Positions 8,461 to 17,893 of a stretch of 46,891 nucleotides of DNA are shown in pieces. Both the position numbers and the translations under genes were made by a program. The notes beneath the pieces were generated by a model. It saw nothing but the letters and a program-made list of their open reading frames with translations. It did not search any database and was not told the DNA's origin. Source of the stretch: Gammaproteobacteria bacterium (GTDB lineage: Bacteria; Pseudomonadota; Gammaproteobacteria; JACCXJ01); the NCBI GenBank assembly GCA_013697045.1, contig JACCXJ010000074.1, forward strand, positions 1 to 46,891. The letters are read 5' to 3'. Each line of letters starts with the position of its first letter. Position 1 is the first letter of the stretch.

Positions 8461-8686
8461 AACGGCGATCGTTGACGAATTGCGACCGGAGTACGATGTG
8501 AGCAAACTGCGCGTGAGGCGTTTTGGCCCTGGTCGCAGAGGTTTTGGCGGGTCGGTAGTGCGGTTGGAGCCCGATGTAGCAGATATTTTCCCGGATGCAG
8601 AGGCGGTGAATGAAGCGTTGCGGTTTCTGATCAGGATCGCTAGAGATGAGCATCCGACTCTGCCGGGAATGGGTCGCAATCCCTAG
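8447..8686 (+). CDS. Putative antitoxin partner of BrnT
   Basis: A 79-residue protein overlapping brnT by 14 bp. It has the shape of small proteins often found beside BrnT: LRPEYDVSKLRVRRFGPGRR at the N-terminus, VVRLEPDVADIFPDAEAVNEALRFLI near the C-terminus. The second part could form a ribbon or helix pair like CopG/BrnA antitoxins, but the classic BrnA ribbon-helix-helix sequence is not evident. Assigned as antitoxin mostly by position and by this recurrent pairing. Ends at TAG 8686. Confidence 0.6.
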   Translation: MKKGETAIVDELRPEYDVSKLRVRRFGPGRRGFGGSVVRLEPDVADIFPDAEAVNEALRFLIRIARDEHPTLPGMGRNP

Positions 8687-8865
8687 GTCTCGCGGTACGC
8701 GCGCGTCAACCGCTACCAACTCATCCGTCCGCGCCTCGGGGCCGGGTGGATTGCTTCGGGGCGGACGGTCCCTTCACCGCGTCGCGGATCGTGCCCGATT
8801 TCCTGTGTTACATTTTGGGCTCAATCGATTCTGGCCATCGCAGGCGTGGTCAGCGGTCTCAGGCG

Positions 8866-9996
8866 CTAACCCACGGCGCGTTCCAAACACCCGACCACCC
8901 GCTCGATCTCCTCGTCCGAGAGGTGGTTGTGGAAGGGCAGTGCCAGCGTGCGGCGGGCTAGCGCCTCGGTGACCGGCAGCATGCCCGGGCCCGTACCGAG
9001 GCGTTCGCGCACATAGGGCTGGAGATGCATGGGTGGGAAGTAAGCGCGCGCCGGGACGCCCTGTGCCTCCATGGCGAGCACGACCCGGTCGCGGTCCACC
9101 CCCTCCGCGAGGCGCACCACGTACACGAACCAGCTCATGCGCACGTGCGGCCGGACCACGGGGATATCGAGCCAGTCGAACGCCCTGAGAAGCGCCGAAT
9201 AGCGAGCCGCGACCCGCTCGCGGCGCCCGAGAAAATCCTCGATCCGCTTGAGCTGCGAGATCCCGAGTGCCGCCGACAGCTCGTCCATGCGGTAGTTGTA
9301 GCCGAGCAGGAGGTGCTCGAGCCAGGTGCTGCCTTCGGCACGCCCCTGGTTGCGCAGGCTGCGCGCGAGCCCGGCGAGCCGCCCGTCGCGCGTCACGATG
9401 ACCCCGCCTTCGCCGGTCGTCATCTGCTTGTTCGGATAGAACGCGAACGCCGCGGCCGCACCGAAGCCGCCGATCCGCCTGCCGCGATACTCGGCGCCCA
9501 GGGCCTCGCAGGAGTCGTCGATGAGCTCTAGCCCATGGCGCTCGGCACTGGCCGAGAGGGCGTCCCATTCGACCGGATGGCCGAAGACATCCACCGCCAT
9601 GATGGCCCGGGTTCGGCCGGTCACCCGGCGCGCCGTGTCCTCGGGGTCGAGGATGTACTGCTCGGGCTCGATGTCGGCGAAGACGGGGCTCGCCCCGACA
9701 TACAGGATGGCGTTGACGCTCGCGGCAAAGGTGAACGAGGGCACCAGGACCTCGTCCCCGGGCCCGATCCCGAGACCTCTGAGGATGAGGTGCAGCGCCG
9801 CCGTCCCGGAGCTGACCGCGACGGCATGTTGGACCCCGGCGTATTCCGCGATGCGATGCTCGAACTCCTCGGCCCTGGGACCGAGCGCCAGGCGCCCGGA
9901 GCGCAGGACCTCGGCGACGGCCTCGACGTCGGTCTCATCGATATCGGGCGCCGACATCGAGATCGAGGGCCTCGAGATCAGGGTTTCAGGGACCAT
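8866..9996 (-). CDS. DegT/DnrJ/EryC1/StrS family PLP aminotransferase (sugar aminotransferase)
   Basis: A 376-residue PLP enzyme of the family that aminates nucleotide-linked keto-sugars for surface glycans. The PLP-phosphate site VSSGTAALHL is at 61-70, the ring-stacking region LVPSFTF at 84-90, the aspartate pair in LELIDDSCEALGAEY at 157-170, and the Schiff-base lysine is Lys190 in FAFYPNKQMTTGEGG. It ends with a typical LPFHNHLSDEEIERVV region. The start at 9996 is supported by GAGGTAGCCGATG. It stands alone on the minus strand, divergent from the methyltransferase/glycosyltransferase genes, so its sugar substrate cannot be told. Confidence 0.9.
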   Translation of the reverse strand: MVPETLISRPSISMSAPDIDETDVEAVAEVLRSGRLALGPRAEEFEHRIAEYAGVQHAVAVSSGTAALHLILRGLGIGPGDEVLVPSFTFAASVNAILYVGASPVFADIEPEQYILDPEDTARRVTGRTRAIMAVDVFGHPVEWDALSASAERHGLELIDDSCEALGAEYRGRRIGGFGAAAAFAFYPNKQMTTGEGGVIVTRDGRLAGLARSLRNQGRAEGSTWLEHLLLGYNYRMDELSAALGISQLKRIEDFLGRRERVAARYSALLRAFDWLDIPVVRPHVRMSWFVYVVRLAEGVDRDRVVLAMEAQGVPARAYFPPMHLQPYVRERLGTGPGMLPVTEALARRTLALPFHNHLSDEEIERVVGCLERAVG

Positions 9997-10271
9997 CGGC
10001 TACCTCGGCGACATGGATCCCCTCGGCCGCCGGCCACCCGGCGCGTCCAGGGACGCCAGCGGGCATCCGCGACGTCAAGGGCCACGCCTGAGCCACCGCG
10101 ATCGCGTCACCTTCGCCAACACCTCGCACCTATCGCCCGGCCCCCGTTCCCGTCATCGACCACCGCCCGGCCGGCGTACCGCCCGGGCGACAGGCGAATT
10201 CTCCGAAGGCCATCCCTTCCCGTCAACACCGGCCCCGGCCCGGCCGGCGCGCAAGGACCGACACCAAGCGA

Positions 10272-10300
10272 TTGAAAAACCATGCCGGATCTCTTATCGT
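10272..10300 (+). promoter_or_regulatory. Weak member of the recurring promoter family (copy A)
   Basis: TTGAAA (10272-10277), a 17-bp spacer and TATCGT (10295-10300). A GGCCGG box lies about 24 bp upstream of the -35, as in the other copies, but the spacer lacks the CGC(A/G)TTGAA core, so this copy is uncertain. It would give a leader of about 127 nt before ATG 10434. The rest of the 437-bp gap from 9997 is GC-rich with short CCGGCC palindromes and nothing else recognisable. Confidence 0.35.
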
Positions 10301-10437
10301 TGCTGCAGAAGAAGGGGAGCGATCGTTGGGAAGACACCATCATTCAGAGCCCGACCGGCTTGGATCGGCGTCTCGTGTGGGCCCCTCGCTGGCTGCGAGC
10401 CCATCTGATGCCGATCGCCGATCCGAGAATACTATGA
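10282..10437 (+). CDS. Possible 51-residue small protein, translationally coupled to the next gene
   Basis: An ATG frame of 51 codons (MPDLLSLLQKKGSDRWEDT...) whose TGA overlaps the start of the next gene as ATGA. The same 4-bp coupling is used at the next junction. The composition is protein-like, with three Trp and a DRRLVWAPRWLRAHLMP segment, but no family is recognised. There is no clear Shine-Dalgarno sequence, and the start lies upstream of the predicted transcription start of promoter A, so the two calls conflict. It may be a real small gene, a fragment of an older gene, or chance. Confidence 0.3.
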   Translation: MPDLLSLLQKKGSDRWEDTIIQSPTGLDRRLVWAPRWLRAHLMPIADPRIL

Positions 10438-11171
10438 GCGAATCCGTCCCACCGGGACCCGACCAATATAACCAGGATGGGCTCGTCACCATCCACAACC
10501 ATGACTTCATGGAGTCTCCCATCTTCAAGGCGGCCTATCAGCGCGGAGTGAAGGCGGTGGGCACCGATTACAATTGGCACTGGCGGGTGCATATTGGTTT
10601 ATGGGCTGCCGCCACGGCCTCCAAGCTGCCCGGCGACTTCGTGGAGTGTGGCGTCAACCGGGGCTTTCTGAGCTCGGCGATCATGCAGTTTCTCGATTGG
10701 GATCGTCTCGGGAAACAGTTCTACCTTCTCGATACGTTCAGGGGCATCGACGAGCGCTACGTATCGCACGAGGAGCTTGCGAGCCGGGTAATGGAAAGGA
10801 GCAAAGCGGCAATAGATTCTGGCTTCTACGTCGTGGGATCTCAGTCCGTGAGGGCGAACTTGTCGGAATGGAAGAATATCAGGATCATCGAGGGCGCGAT
10901 TCCGGAGACGTTGCCGCAAGTTACGGCGCGCCAGATCGCGTTCTGCCACATCGATATGAACTGCTCGCCTCCCGAAGTCGCGGCGCTCTCCTGCTTCTGG
11001 GATCGGCTGGTACCGGGTGCCATGGTCTTGCTGGACGATTATGCGTACTACGGCTATCAGCCTTCCAAAGACGGTATGGACAGGTTCGCGGGGGAAAAAG
11101 GGGTAGCGATCGCCTCTCTCCCCACCGGCCAGGGCCTCCTCATTAAGACCCAGGGTCCCGAGCCAACGTGA
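10434..11171 (+). CDS. TylF/MycF-like SAM-dependent O-methyltransferase
   Basis: A 245-residue class I methyltransferase of the macrocin O-methyltransferase (TylF/MycF) family, which methylates sugar hydroxyls in a metal-dependent way. The SAM-binding motif is FVECGVNRGFLSSAI, the acidic ribose region LLDTFRGIDE, and metal-ligand aspartates appear in CHIDMNCSPPEV and VLLDDYAYYGY. The start was set at ATG 10434 rather than upstream codons because homology begins there and because of the ATGA overlap with a small upstream frame. Its stop overlaps the start of the giant glycosyltransferase gene (GTGA), so the two are probably made together. A second, broken member of this family lies at 25961. 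Confidence 0.85.
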   Translation: MSESVPPGPDQYNQDGLVTIHNHDFMESPIFKAAYQRGVKAVGTDYNWHWRVHIGLWAAATASKLPGDFVECGVNRGFLSSAIMQFLDWDRLGKQFYLLDTFRGIDERYVSHEELASRVMERSKAAIDSGFYVVGSQSVRANLSEWKNIRIIEGAIPETLPQVTARQIAFCHIDMNCSPPEVAALSCFWDRLVPGAMVLLDDYAYYGYQPSKDGMDRFAGEKGVAIASLPTGQGLLIKTQGPEPT

Positions 11172-14100
11172 GCCCGCTCGACGCGACCACTGGACAGATA
11201 CCCGTTGCCATTAAAGAACGTGAAATGGCGATCACAGCGTTCGTAGCGATGTCCTCCGTCCGACTCCAAGACCTCTTCTTCGCCCATACCGGTCATATCT
11301 CCGATAAGTGGGAGCAGTATCTCGGGATCTACGAGTCGGAGCTGACCCCGATCATTAATCGAGGCGCACCGGTCTCGCTCTTGGAGATTGGTGTTCAAAA
11401 CGGCGGCTCGCTTCAGATCTGGGAGAAGTACCTTCCGCCGGGCTCCGAGATTTTCGGTATCGACGTTGATCCGAAATGCGCGCGGTTGGACCTTGGTCCG
11501 AACGTCACCGTCGCGATCGCTGATGCGACGAGGAAAGAACAGCTCGGCGCGGCCCTCGGTCATCGCACGTTCGACGTCATCGTCGACGATGGTTCGCATC
11601 TTTGCTCCGACGTGATCCAGGCGTTCCGCTTGTTGTTCGAACGCGTCCGACCGGGCGGCAGGTACTTAATTGAAGATCTCCATTGCTCGTACTGGAGATC
11701 CTACGGAGGCGGGCTGAAAGAGCCCAATGCATCCGTCGAGTGGCTCAAACACCTCGTCGACAGCCTGAACGCTGACCATTTCGGCGCAGAGTCCTCAGGG
11801 ACCGACTCGTCGTGGACCTCAACCATCAATCGGGAGGTCGCTCGAATCAGCTTCTACGACTCCCTCGCGGTCGTCGAGAAGCTCGGGACGCCGAAGTACA
11901 CGCCCTACCGCCGGCTACTCAGCGGGGAGACGGGTACGGTCGCCGATCCGGCGCGATGGTTCGCGACCAGGCCCACGGCAGAGATGGCGACCATCCTGAT
12001 GGGTCCGACCACGGCTCGGCACATAGAGAGGAGCCTATTGGAAGAGATCGCCCTCCTGAGAGACGAGCGCGAAAAAGAGCGATCTGAGCTGGCGAGCCGC
12101 GACGAAGCGCTTGCGGAAGCTCGGGTTGCGCTGGAGAGTCGCGACGCCCAGATCTTCCACCTCAACCAAGCGGCGGCCGAGCGCGAGAGGCAGATCGCCG
12201 GCCTCAACCAGGCGGTGGCCGAGCGTGACGCTCACATCGCCAGCCTCGATGAAACAGTGGCCGGGCGAGACGGTCGGATTGCCCACCTTGACCGAAAGGT
12301 GGATAAACGTGACGCGAAGATTACCCTCCTTGAGCGAGCGATGACTCAACGCGACGGGAAGATCGCCCGACTCATCCAAGCCGTGGCCGCGCGCGAAGCG
12401 AAGCTGAATGCCATGCGTTCATCTACTTCCTGGCGCGTAACGGAACCGATCCGTGCATTACGGGCGGCGCTTGCGAGGGTGCGACCGCGATATCGCGCTC
12501 GCGTCCTCGCTTCTAGAACGGCGCGATTCGTCTATCGACGCCTGCCGTTGTCGGCGCCGCGGCGCCTGATGCTAAAGTACTTCGTGTTTTCGTCGTTGTC
12601 CCGGTTCGTCAGGCACACCGGTGCGTACCAGGCGTGGGTTGCCCGCACTGAGCCCGCACCCACCGCGGCCGGATGGCCGGCGTTGAATCCAAAGACATCG
12701 ATGCCGGTGGTTGCCAACACCAAGCCTGGGCCTATCCCCGACACACCGGGCTCTGCCCAGATCACCGATCCGTCCCCGGCGATTTCGGAATTCCTGTTCG
12801 CGGAATCGTCGTCGGAACACGTACCCATCACGAAAACGCCTGGGATTCACACTGCGGTGAAGGTCATTGCCTTCTATCTTCCCCAGTTCCACCCGATACC
12901 GGAGAACGACGCGTGGTGGGGCAAAGGGTTTACGGAATGGACGAACGTGACGCGCGCACGCCCACAGTTCGTCGGCCATTATCAACCCCATCTCCCGGGC
13001 GAGTTGGGGTTCTATGACCTGCGGCTGTTGTATGTTCAGCAACGCCAGATCGAGCTGGCCCGGGCCTATGGTATCCATGGCTTCTGCTATCACCATTACT
13101 GGTTCGCGGGACGAAGACTGCTCGATCGGCCCTTTAACGAGGTTCTTGCCAACAAGCAACTCGACCTTCCCTTCTGCCTGTGCTGGGCCAACGAGAACTG
13201 GTCGCGGCGCTGGGATGGTCACGACCAGGAGATCCTGATCTCGCAGCAGCATTCGCCGGAGGACGATCTCGCATTCATTCAAGATATCGAGCCTGCGCTA
13301 CGCGATGAGCGCTATATCCGTATACGCGGCCGTCCTCTCTTGATCGTCTATCGCCCAGCCCTGCTTCCCGACGCGAAGACGACAGCGGAAAGGTGGCGGG
13401 ACTATTGTCGCACCGCGGGCATCGGTGAGATCTACCTCGCTTCCACCCACGCCTTCGACAGTCGCGATCCCAATGACATTGGGTTCGACGCCGCCATCGA
13501 GTTTCCACCTAACAATACGCCGGCGCCGGTCGTCACCGACCAGGTACAGATCCTGAATCCGGCCTACCGGGGCATCGTACACGATTACCGCTACTTTCTC
13601 GAGAACAGCCGACGCTATGTCAAGCCGCCCTTTACGTTGTTTCGGTGTGTGATGCCGAGCTGGGACAACGAGGCTCGCAAGCCGTCCCAGGGGATTACGT
13701 TTCTGCATTCTTCGCCCGCGGCGTACGCGGAATGGCTGGACGACGTGTGTCGCTCCACGACCGAGACGTTCTCGGGCGATGAGCGCATCGTCTTCGTCAA
13801 TGCGTGGAACGAATGGGCCGAGGGCTGCCATCTCGAGCCGGATCGGCGCTTTGGCTACGCCTACTTGCAGGCGACCCGGGATGTGCTGGCACGATACCCC
13901 GCGGATAGGTCACGCAAGATCGTGTACGTTTCCCACGATGCGGCCTACAACGGCGCACAGCTGCTGTCTCTCCACATCGTGAAGGGGCTGTGCGAGCAAC
14001 TCGGCTTCCAGGTGGACGTCATCCTACTCGCTGGCGGACCCCTTGCGCCCGACTTCGCCCGCTGCGCACGAGTGCACGATTTCTCGGTGGCTGGATACAC

Positions 14101-15910
14101 GCCGGAACGTCAGGCGGAGGTGATCCGCGAGCTCTTCGATTCAGGCGCCCGTGCGGCGATCACGAGCACCACGGTTTCCGGGGTACTGGTGGGGGCCCTG
14201 AAGCGCCAAGGCTTTAGAGTGGTCTCCCTCGTCCACGAGCTTCCGGGGCTTATCCGCGCGCGTAAGCTGGAAGACTCGCTCGAGAACATCGCGCGGTTCG
14301 CGGACAGGGTGGTATTTCCCACACGCGGCGTGAGCGAGAAGGTTTGCGATCTCTCCCCGATCTTCCCGGAGAAGATCGTCATCCGCCCGCAGGGACTCTT
14401 GCACCGCAACACGTACAGGCGCCGCACCGACCAGGCACGGCAACTCGTTCGCGCCGAGTTCGGCCTGCCAGAGAAGGCACGGATCGTCATGGGGATGGGT
14501 TACGGCGATCACCGAAAGGGCGTGGACCTTTTCGTGGAAACTGCGATCGTGACGATCGAGAAGCGGCCCGACGTCTATTTTGTTTGGGTCGGCAACTGCG
14601 ATCCGGAGCTACTTGGTCCAATCGAGCGCAAGATCGCCGAACGGACCGCCGGGAGCCGCATTCTGTTTCCGGGGTTTCGGCCCGACGTCGATGTATATCT
14701 CTCCGGGGCCGACGTGTTGCTGCTGTCCTCGCGGGAAGACCCTTTCCCTTCCGTGGTTCTGGAGGCGATGGATGCCGGGCTGCCGGTGATCGGCTTCGAC
14801 GACGCGGGTGGATTCTGCGACCTATTGAACGAGGGCGGGGGGCTCGCGGTTCCCTGGGGAGATATCGCTGCAACCGTGACCGCTGTCGAGCGACTCCTTG
14901 ATGACGATCTGCTGTGGCAGCAGGTATCCTCGTGCGCCAAAGCTATGGTCGGAGATGGATTCCGGTTCCCTGATTACGTGTACGATCTCGCTTCCTACGC
15001 GGGAGAGCATTGCCCGAAGGTGTCGGTGATCATCCCCAACTACAACTACGAGCGATATCTCTCGCAGCGTCTCAAGTCCGTCGCCGGACAGACCTACCGC
15101 CCTTACGAGATCTTGTTCCTCGACGACTGCTCTACCGATGGGAGCGTCGGCGTTGCCGAGCGCATTTTGGGCTCTTCCGACGTTCCGTTCCGCGTTATCC
15201 GTAACACGACCAATCAGGGTACCTTCAAACAGTGGATCCGTGGGATCCGGGAAGCCAGGGGCGATCTGATCTGGATAGCGGAGGCCGACGACTTCTGCGA
15301 GGAGCGCTTTCTCGAGGTCCTCGTGGACGCGTTCCGCGATCCGGAGGTGGAACTCGCATACTCACAATCCAGGCAGATCGACGAGACGGGTCGGGTCGTC
15401 GCCGAGAACTATCTCGACTATACCCGCGACATCAGCGCAACGAAGTGGCTTAGGCCGTACGTCCGCAGCGGAATCGACGAGATCCGGGATACCCTCGCCA
15501 TAAAGAATACGATCCCGAATGCGAGCGCAGTGCTCATGCGGCGACCCGACCCACGGAAGCTGGAGGCGGTCCACTCGGGGCTGAGCGTCGCAGGAGATTG
15601 GCTCATCTACGTCCAGGTACTGTGCAAGGGGAAAATCGCTTACTTTCCAGAGGCCCTCAACAGCCATCGCCGCCACCGTCGCGGCGTCACCCTGGCAAGC
15701 GACGACCTCGCCCATCTGACGGAGATTCGAACTGCGCAGCAGCTTGTCGCGGCGCGATTCCAGGTGGCCGAGGCCGTCGGGGCGCAGGCCGCCTGCTATC
15801 TGCAATCCGTCTACGAGCACTTTGGGCTTCACGAGCGGGGACCGAAGCATTTCTTCGAGCATCCGGCGCTGCAGGACCCAGGCGTGATCGGGGGTCAGCG
15901 GGCCGGTTGA
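11168..15910 (+). CDS. Giant multidomain glycan-assembly protein: methyltransferase / coiled coil / WbsX-like / GT4 / GT2
   Basis: A single 1580-residue frame. Residues about 45-230: class I SAM methyltransferase (LLEIGVQNGGSLQIW, IFGIDVDP, FDVIVDDGSH). About 290-418: coiled coil of near-14-residue units (such as AERDAHIASLDETV). About 560-905: WbsX-like GH99-type domain (VIAFYLPQFHPIPENDAWWG, FTEWTNVTRARP, CWANENWSRRWDG). About 915-1275: GT4 glycosyltransferase with EDPFPSVVLEAMDAGLPVIG. About 1282-1570: GT2 transferase with VSVIIPNYNYERYLSQ, FLDDCSTDGS and AEADDF. No membrane segments seen, so probably cytoplasmic on lipid-linked O-antigen or capsule chains, where a methyltransferase joined through a coiled coil to glycosyltransferases recalls WbdD/WbdA chain-length control. 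That parallel is inference. Coupled to the TylF-like gene by a 4-bp overlap. Confidence 0.9.
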   Translation: MSPLDATTGQIPVAIKEREMAITAFVAMSSVRLQDLFFAHTGHISDKWEQYLGIYESELTPIINRGAPVSLLEIGVQNGGSLQIWEKYLPPGSEIFGIDVDPKCARLDLGPNVTVAIADATRKEQLGAALGHRTFDVIVDDGSHLCSDVIQAFRLLFERVRPGGRYLIEDLHCSYWRSYGGGLKEPNASVEWLKHLVDSLNADHFGAESSGTDSSWTSTINREVARISFYDSLAVVEKLGTPKYTPYRRLLSGETGTVADPARWFATRPTAEMATILMGPTTARHIERSLLEEIALLRDEREKERSELASRDEALAEARVALESRDAQIFHLNQAAAERERQIAGLNQAVAERDAHIASLDETVAGRDGRIAHLDRKVDKRDAKITLLERAMTQRDGKIARLIQAVAAREAKLNAMRSSTSWRVTEPIRALRAALARVRPRYRARVLASRTARFVYRRLPLSAPRRLMLKYFVFSSLSRFVRHTGAYQAWVARTEPAPTAAGWPALNPKTSMPVVANTKPGPIPDTPGSAQITDPSPAISEFLFAESSSEHVPITKTPGIHTAVKVIAFYLPQFHPIPENDAWWGKGFTEWTNVTRARPQFVGHYQPHLPGELGFYDLRLLYVQQRQIELARAYGIHGFCYHHYWFAGRRLLDRPFNEVLANKQLDLPFCLCWANENWSRRWDGHDQEILISQQHSPEDDLAFIQDIEPALRDERYIRIRGRPLLIVYRPALLPDAKTTAERWRDYCRTAGIGEIYLASTHAFDSRDPNDIGFDAAIEFPPNNTPAPVVTDQVQILNPAYRGIVHDYRYFLENSRRYVKPPFTLFRCVMPSWDNEARKPSQGITFLHSSPAAYAEWLDDVCRSTTETFSGDERIVFVNAWNEWAEGCHLEPDRRFGYAYLQATRDVLARYPADRSRKIVYVSHDAAYNGAQLLSLHIVKGLCEQLGFQVDVILLAGGPLAPDFARCARVHDFSVAGYTPERQAEVIRELFDSGARAAITSTTVSGVLVGALKRQGFRVVSLVHELPGLIRARKLEDSLENIARFADRVVFPTRGVSEKVCDLSPIFPEKIVIRPQGLLHRNTYRRRTDQARQLVRAEFGLPEKARIVMGMGYGDHRKGVDLFVETAIVTIEKRPDVYFVWVGNCDPELLGPIERKIAERTAGSRILFPGFRPDVDVYLSGADVLLLSSREDPFPSVVLEAMDAGLPVIGFDDAGGFCDLLNEGGGLAVPWGDIAATVTAVERLLDDDLLWQQVSSCAKAMVGDGFRFPDYVYDLASYAGEHCPKVSVIIPNYNYERYLSQRLKSVAGQTYRPYEILFLDDCSTDGSVGVAERILGSSDVPFRVIRNTTNQGTFKQWIRGIREARGDLIWIAEADDFCEERFLEVLVDAFRDPEVELAYSQSRQIDETGRVVAENYLDYTRDISATKWLRPYVRSGIDEIRDTLAIKNTIPNASAVLMRRPDPRKLEAVHSGLSVAGDWLIYVQVLCKGKIAYFPEALNSHRRHRRGVTLASDDLAHLTEIRTAQQLVAARFQVAEAVGAQAACYLQSVYEHFGLHERGPKHFFEHPALQDPGVIGGQRAG

Positions 15911-16152
15911 GACCTGTCGGAAGACCCCAAGCTGTTGGGACGGCGCGCGGTTCGGCTTCGCCGGTAGCGGATCATTGGGCCGGCACGCCGGACAGCAAGG
16001 TAGTGATTTGATGATCCCGGACTGAGGTTGCTGAGCTACACCGAGCGCCGGTGGAGTGACAATCACGACGTGCTCGTGATCGACAATACCGACCGCCTGC
16101 AGCCGTCGGCTTGACAGAGTTCGGGACATATAAGGCAGTGGCGGACGGGCAA

Positions 16153-16902
16153 ATGGCACAGCCACCAACGATATGGTTCGATAACGAAGGGTACTGCAGT
16201 GTGTGCCAGGGCCGCACGACCTTTGTGGCAGAAGGCGAGTGGCTTCGCGATCAATACATATGCAGCCGGTGCAGGTCGATCCCGCGGCAACGAGCGCTGA
16301 TCGAGGTGCTCGACCAACTCGTGCCACGCTGGCCAGAACTGCGCATCCACGAGAGCTCACCCACCATGAAGTTCTTCGCCAACCAATGCCGAGGGTACAG
16401 CTACTCGTTTTTCTTCGAGGACATCGGACCGGGTGAATACAAGAACGGTCTGCCCTGCGAGAACCTCGAGCAGCTCACGTTCGCCGACCGCAGCTTTGAC
16501 ATCTTTATAACCCAGGACGTGATGGAGCACGTGTTCGACCCGCAGCGCGCCCTGATGGAGATCATGAGAGTCCTCGATCACGGAGGTCTCCACATCTTCA
16601 CTACGCCGAAGCACAAGCACCTGACCAAGAGCTATGCACGGGCGCGTCTCTCGGGAACTGCGGTAGAGCATCTGTTCGAACCCCAGTATCACGGAAGCCC
16701 CATCGGCGACGGCCGCGCCCTCGTGACCTGGGACTACGGCACCGATTTCGAAGACTTGATGCGCGACTGGACCGGTTACCTCACCTCGACGTTCGTTATC
16801 CGGGATCGCGAGCGGGGCATCGATGGGGAGCATCTGGAGGTATTCGTCATGCGAAAATCCAAGGTAAATCACGTGAGGGGCGAAGCCGGTGGCGAGTCAT
16901 AG
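16153..16902 (+). CDS. Class I SAM methyltransferase with N-terminal zinc ribbon
   Basis: A 249-residue protein. A CxxC...CxxC knuckle (Cys15, Cys18, Cys37, Cys40; GYCSVCQG and YICSRCRS) precedes a type-11-like methyltransferase. The SAM motif I region is degenerate, but the later motifs are clear: LTFADRSFDIFITQDVMEHV and LDHGGLHIFTTP. Start taken at ATG 16153; a TTG at 16111 would add 14 residues. The family is common in LPS and capsule clusters but the substrate is unknown. A broken relative of this gene makes up the first half of the pseudogene at 19740. The 242 bp before it (15911-16152) show no gene. Confidence 0.8.
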   Translation: MAQPPTIWFDNEGYCSVCQGRTTFVAEGEWLRDQYICSRCRSIPRQRALIEVLDQLVPRWPELRIHESSPTMKFFANQCRGYSYSFFFEDIGPGEYKNGLPCENLEQLTFADRSFDIFITQDVMEHVFDPQRALMEIMRVLDHGGLHIFTTPKHKHLTKSYARARLSGTAVEHLFEPQYHGSPIGDGRALVTWDYGTDFEDLMRDWTGYLTSTFVIRDRERGIDGEHLEVFVMRKSKVNHVRGEAGGES

Positions 16903-17089
16903 CTCTACGTGCCGCCGTGGCCTGCCCTTGATCTCGCTTCGTTCCGTGGGAGCGTCCCACGGCCCGACTGATGACGGCGCGAAGGGCACCGCCGAGGTCG
17001 AGCCACCTGGATTCGTGTGTCGGGAGCAGGTATCTTCGAGGCCCGTTCCTGGCCATGGCGTTGAGATCTCTTATCCTCTTCCCGGCTGA

Positions 17090-17893
17090 CTATCCTTTGA
17101 CTCCGATGATGACATCTTGAAGGCTCTTCATGATGTCTTTTCGGCCACACCAAAATCCGTAACTGATTTCGACGACATGAATTTCGTGCTTCTGATAGAG
17201 ACTCCGGATGTAGGGCTCGTCGTAAGCCACGGTGATCTCGGGACAAGTCGGATCCGCGATCCGGCAGACGCCTTCCTGAAGAGTGTGGGGAACCTTTATC
17301 ACATTTCTGCCGGTACCGATGCCGTTCAGGGCTTCCGCATTCAGCAGGAAAAAGGTAATCACGCTGCGACCGCCGGGCTTCAAGACGCGGCTGATCTCGG
17401 AGAAATAATTCTCGACGTCGGGCGGCAGCATATGGGTGAACACCGACGATAGGAAAACAAAGTCAAATTCTCCAGAAACGAAAGGCAGCCGGTAGTCACG
17501 GGCGAGGAATTGCGCGAACGGGTTGTAGTGCTTGCTATAAACGTCCGCCAACTGGAACTGGAAGTTGGGAAGATGGCGGTAAGCCTTCTGGCACCACTCA
17601 ATACCGGAACGCACAATGTCCAAACCTTCGTAACTACCTGCGGAGTTCAAGAACGTCGACAGCACGCGCGCCTTTTGCCCGATCCCACAGCCTAGGTCAA
17701 GGACTCGATCACCGGATTGAAGAGCGCCGTGCTGGATCAGAAAGTGACTTGTAAAACCTTCGCCATGACGGATGAACTCTTCTCGGCTGGTCGTGCCATC
17801 GAAGAGTATTTCTACCGGAGGTACCAAATCATTTTGGACCGCGGCCGGTGGGTGTTGATGAGCAGGTGGCTGGGTTGTCCTCATATTATTCAT
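17090..17893 (-). CDS. Class I SAM methyltransferase (type 11/12-like)
   Basis: A 267-residue methyltransferase. Motif I is VLDLGCGIGQKAR, followed by YEGLDIVRSGIEWC (acidic ribose-binding position in motif II) and LPFVSGEFDFVFLSSVFTHM and LKPGGRSVITFF (motifs IV-VI). Start set at ATG 17893 because its ATGA exactly overlaps the stop of the upstream glycosyltransferase; a GTG at 17905 is an alternative. The pair is a two-gene minus-strand operon inside a mostly plus-strand glycan region. A sugar or glycan substrate is inferred from the context only. Confidence 0.85.
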   Translation of the reverse strand: MNNMRTTQPPAHQHPPAAVQNDLVPPVEILFDGTTSREEFIRHGEGFTSHFLIQHGALQSGDRVLDLGCGIGQKARVLSTFLNSAGSYEGLDIVRSGIEWCQKAYRHLPNFQFQLADVYSKHYNPFAQFLARDYRLPFVSGEFDFVFLSSVFTHMLPPDVENYFSEISRVLKPGGRSVITFFLLNAEALNGIGTGRNVIKVPHTLQEGVCRIADPTCPEITVAYDEPYIRSLYQKHEIHVVEISYGFWCGRKDIMKSLQDVIIGVKG

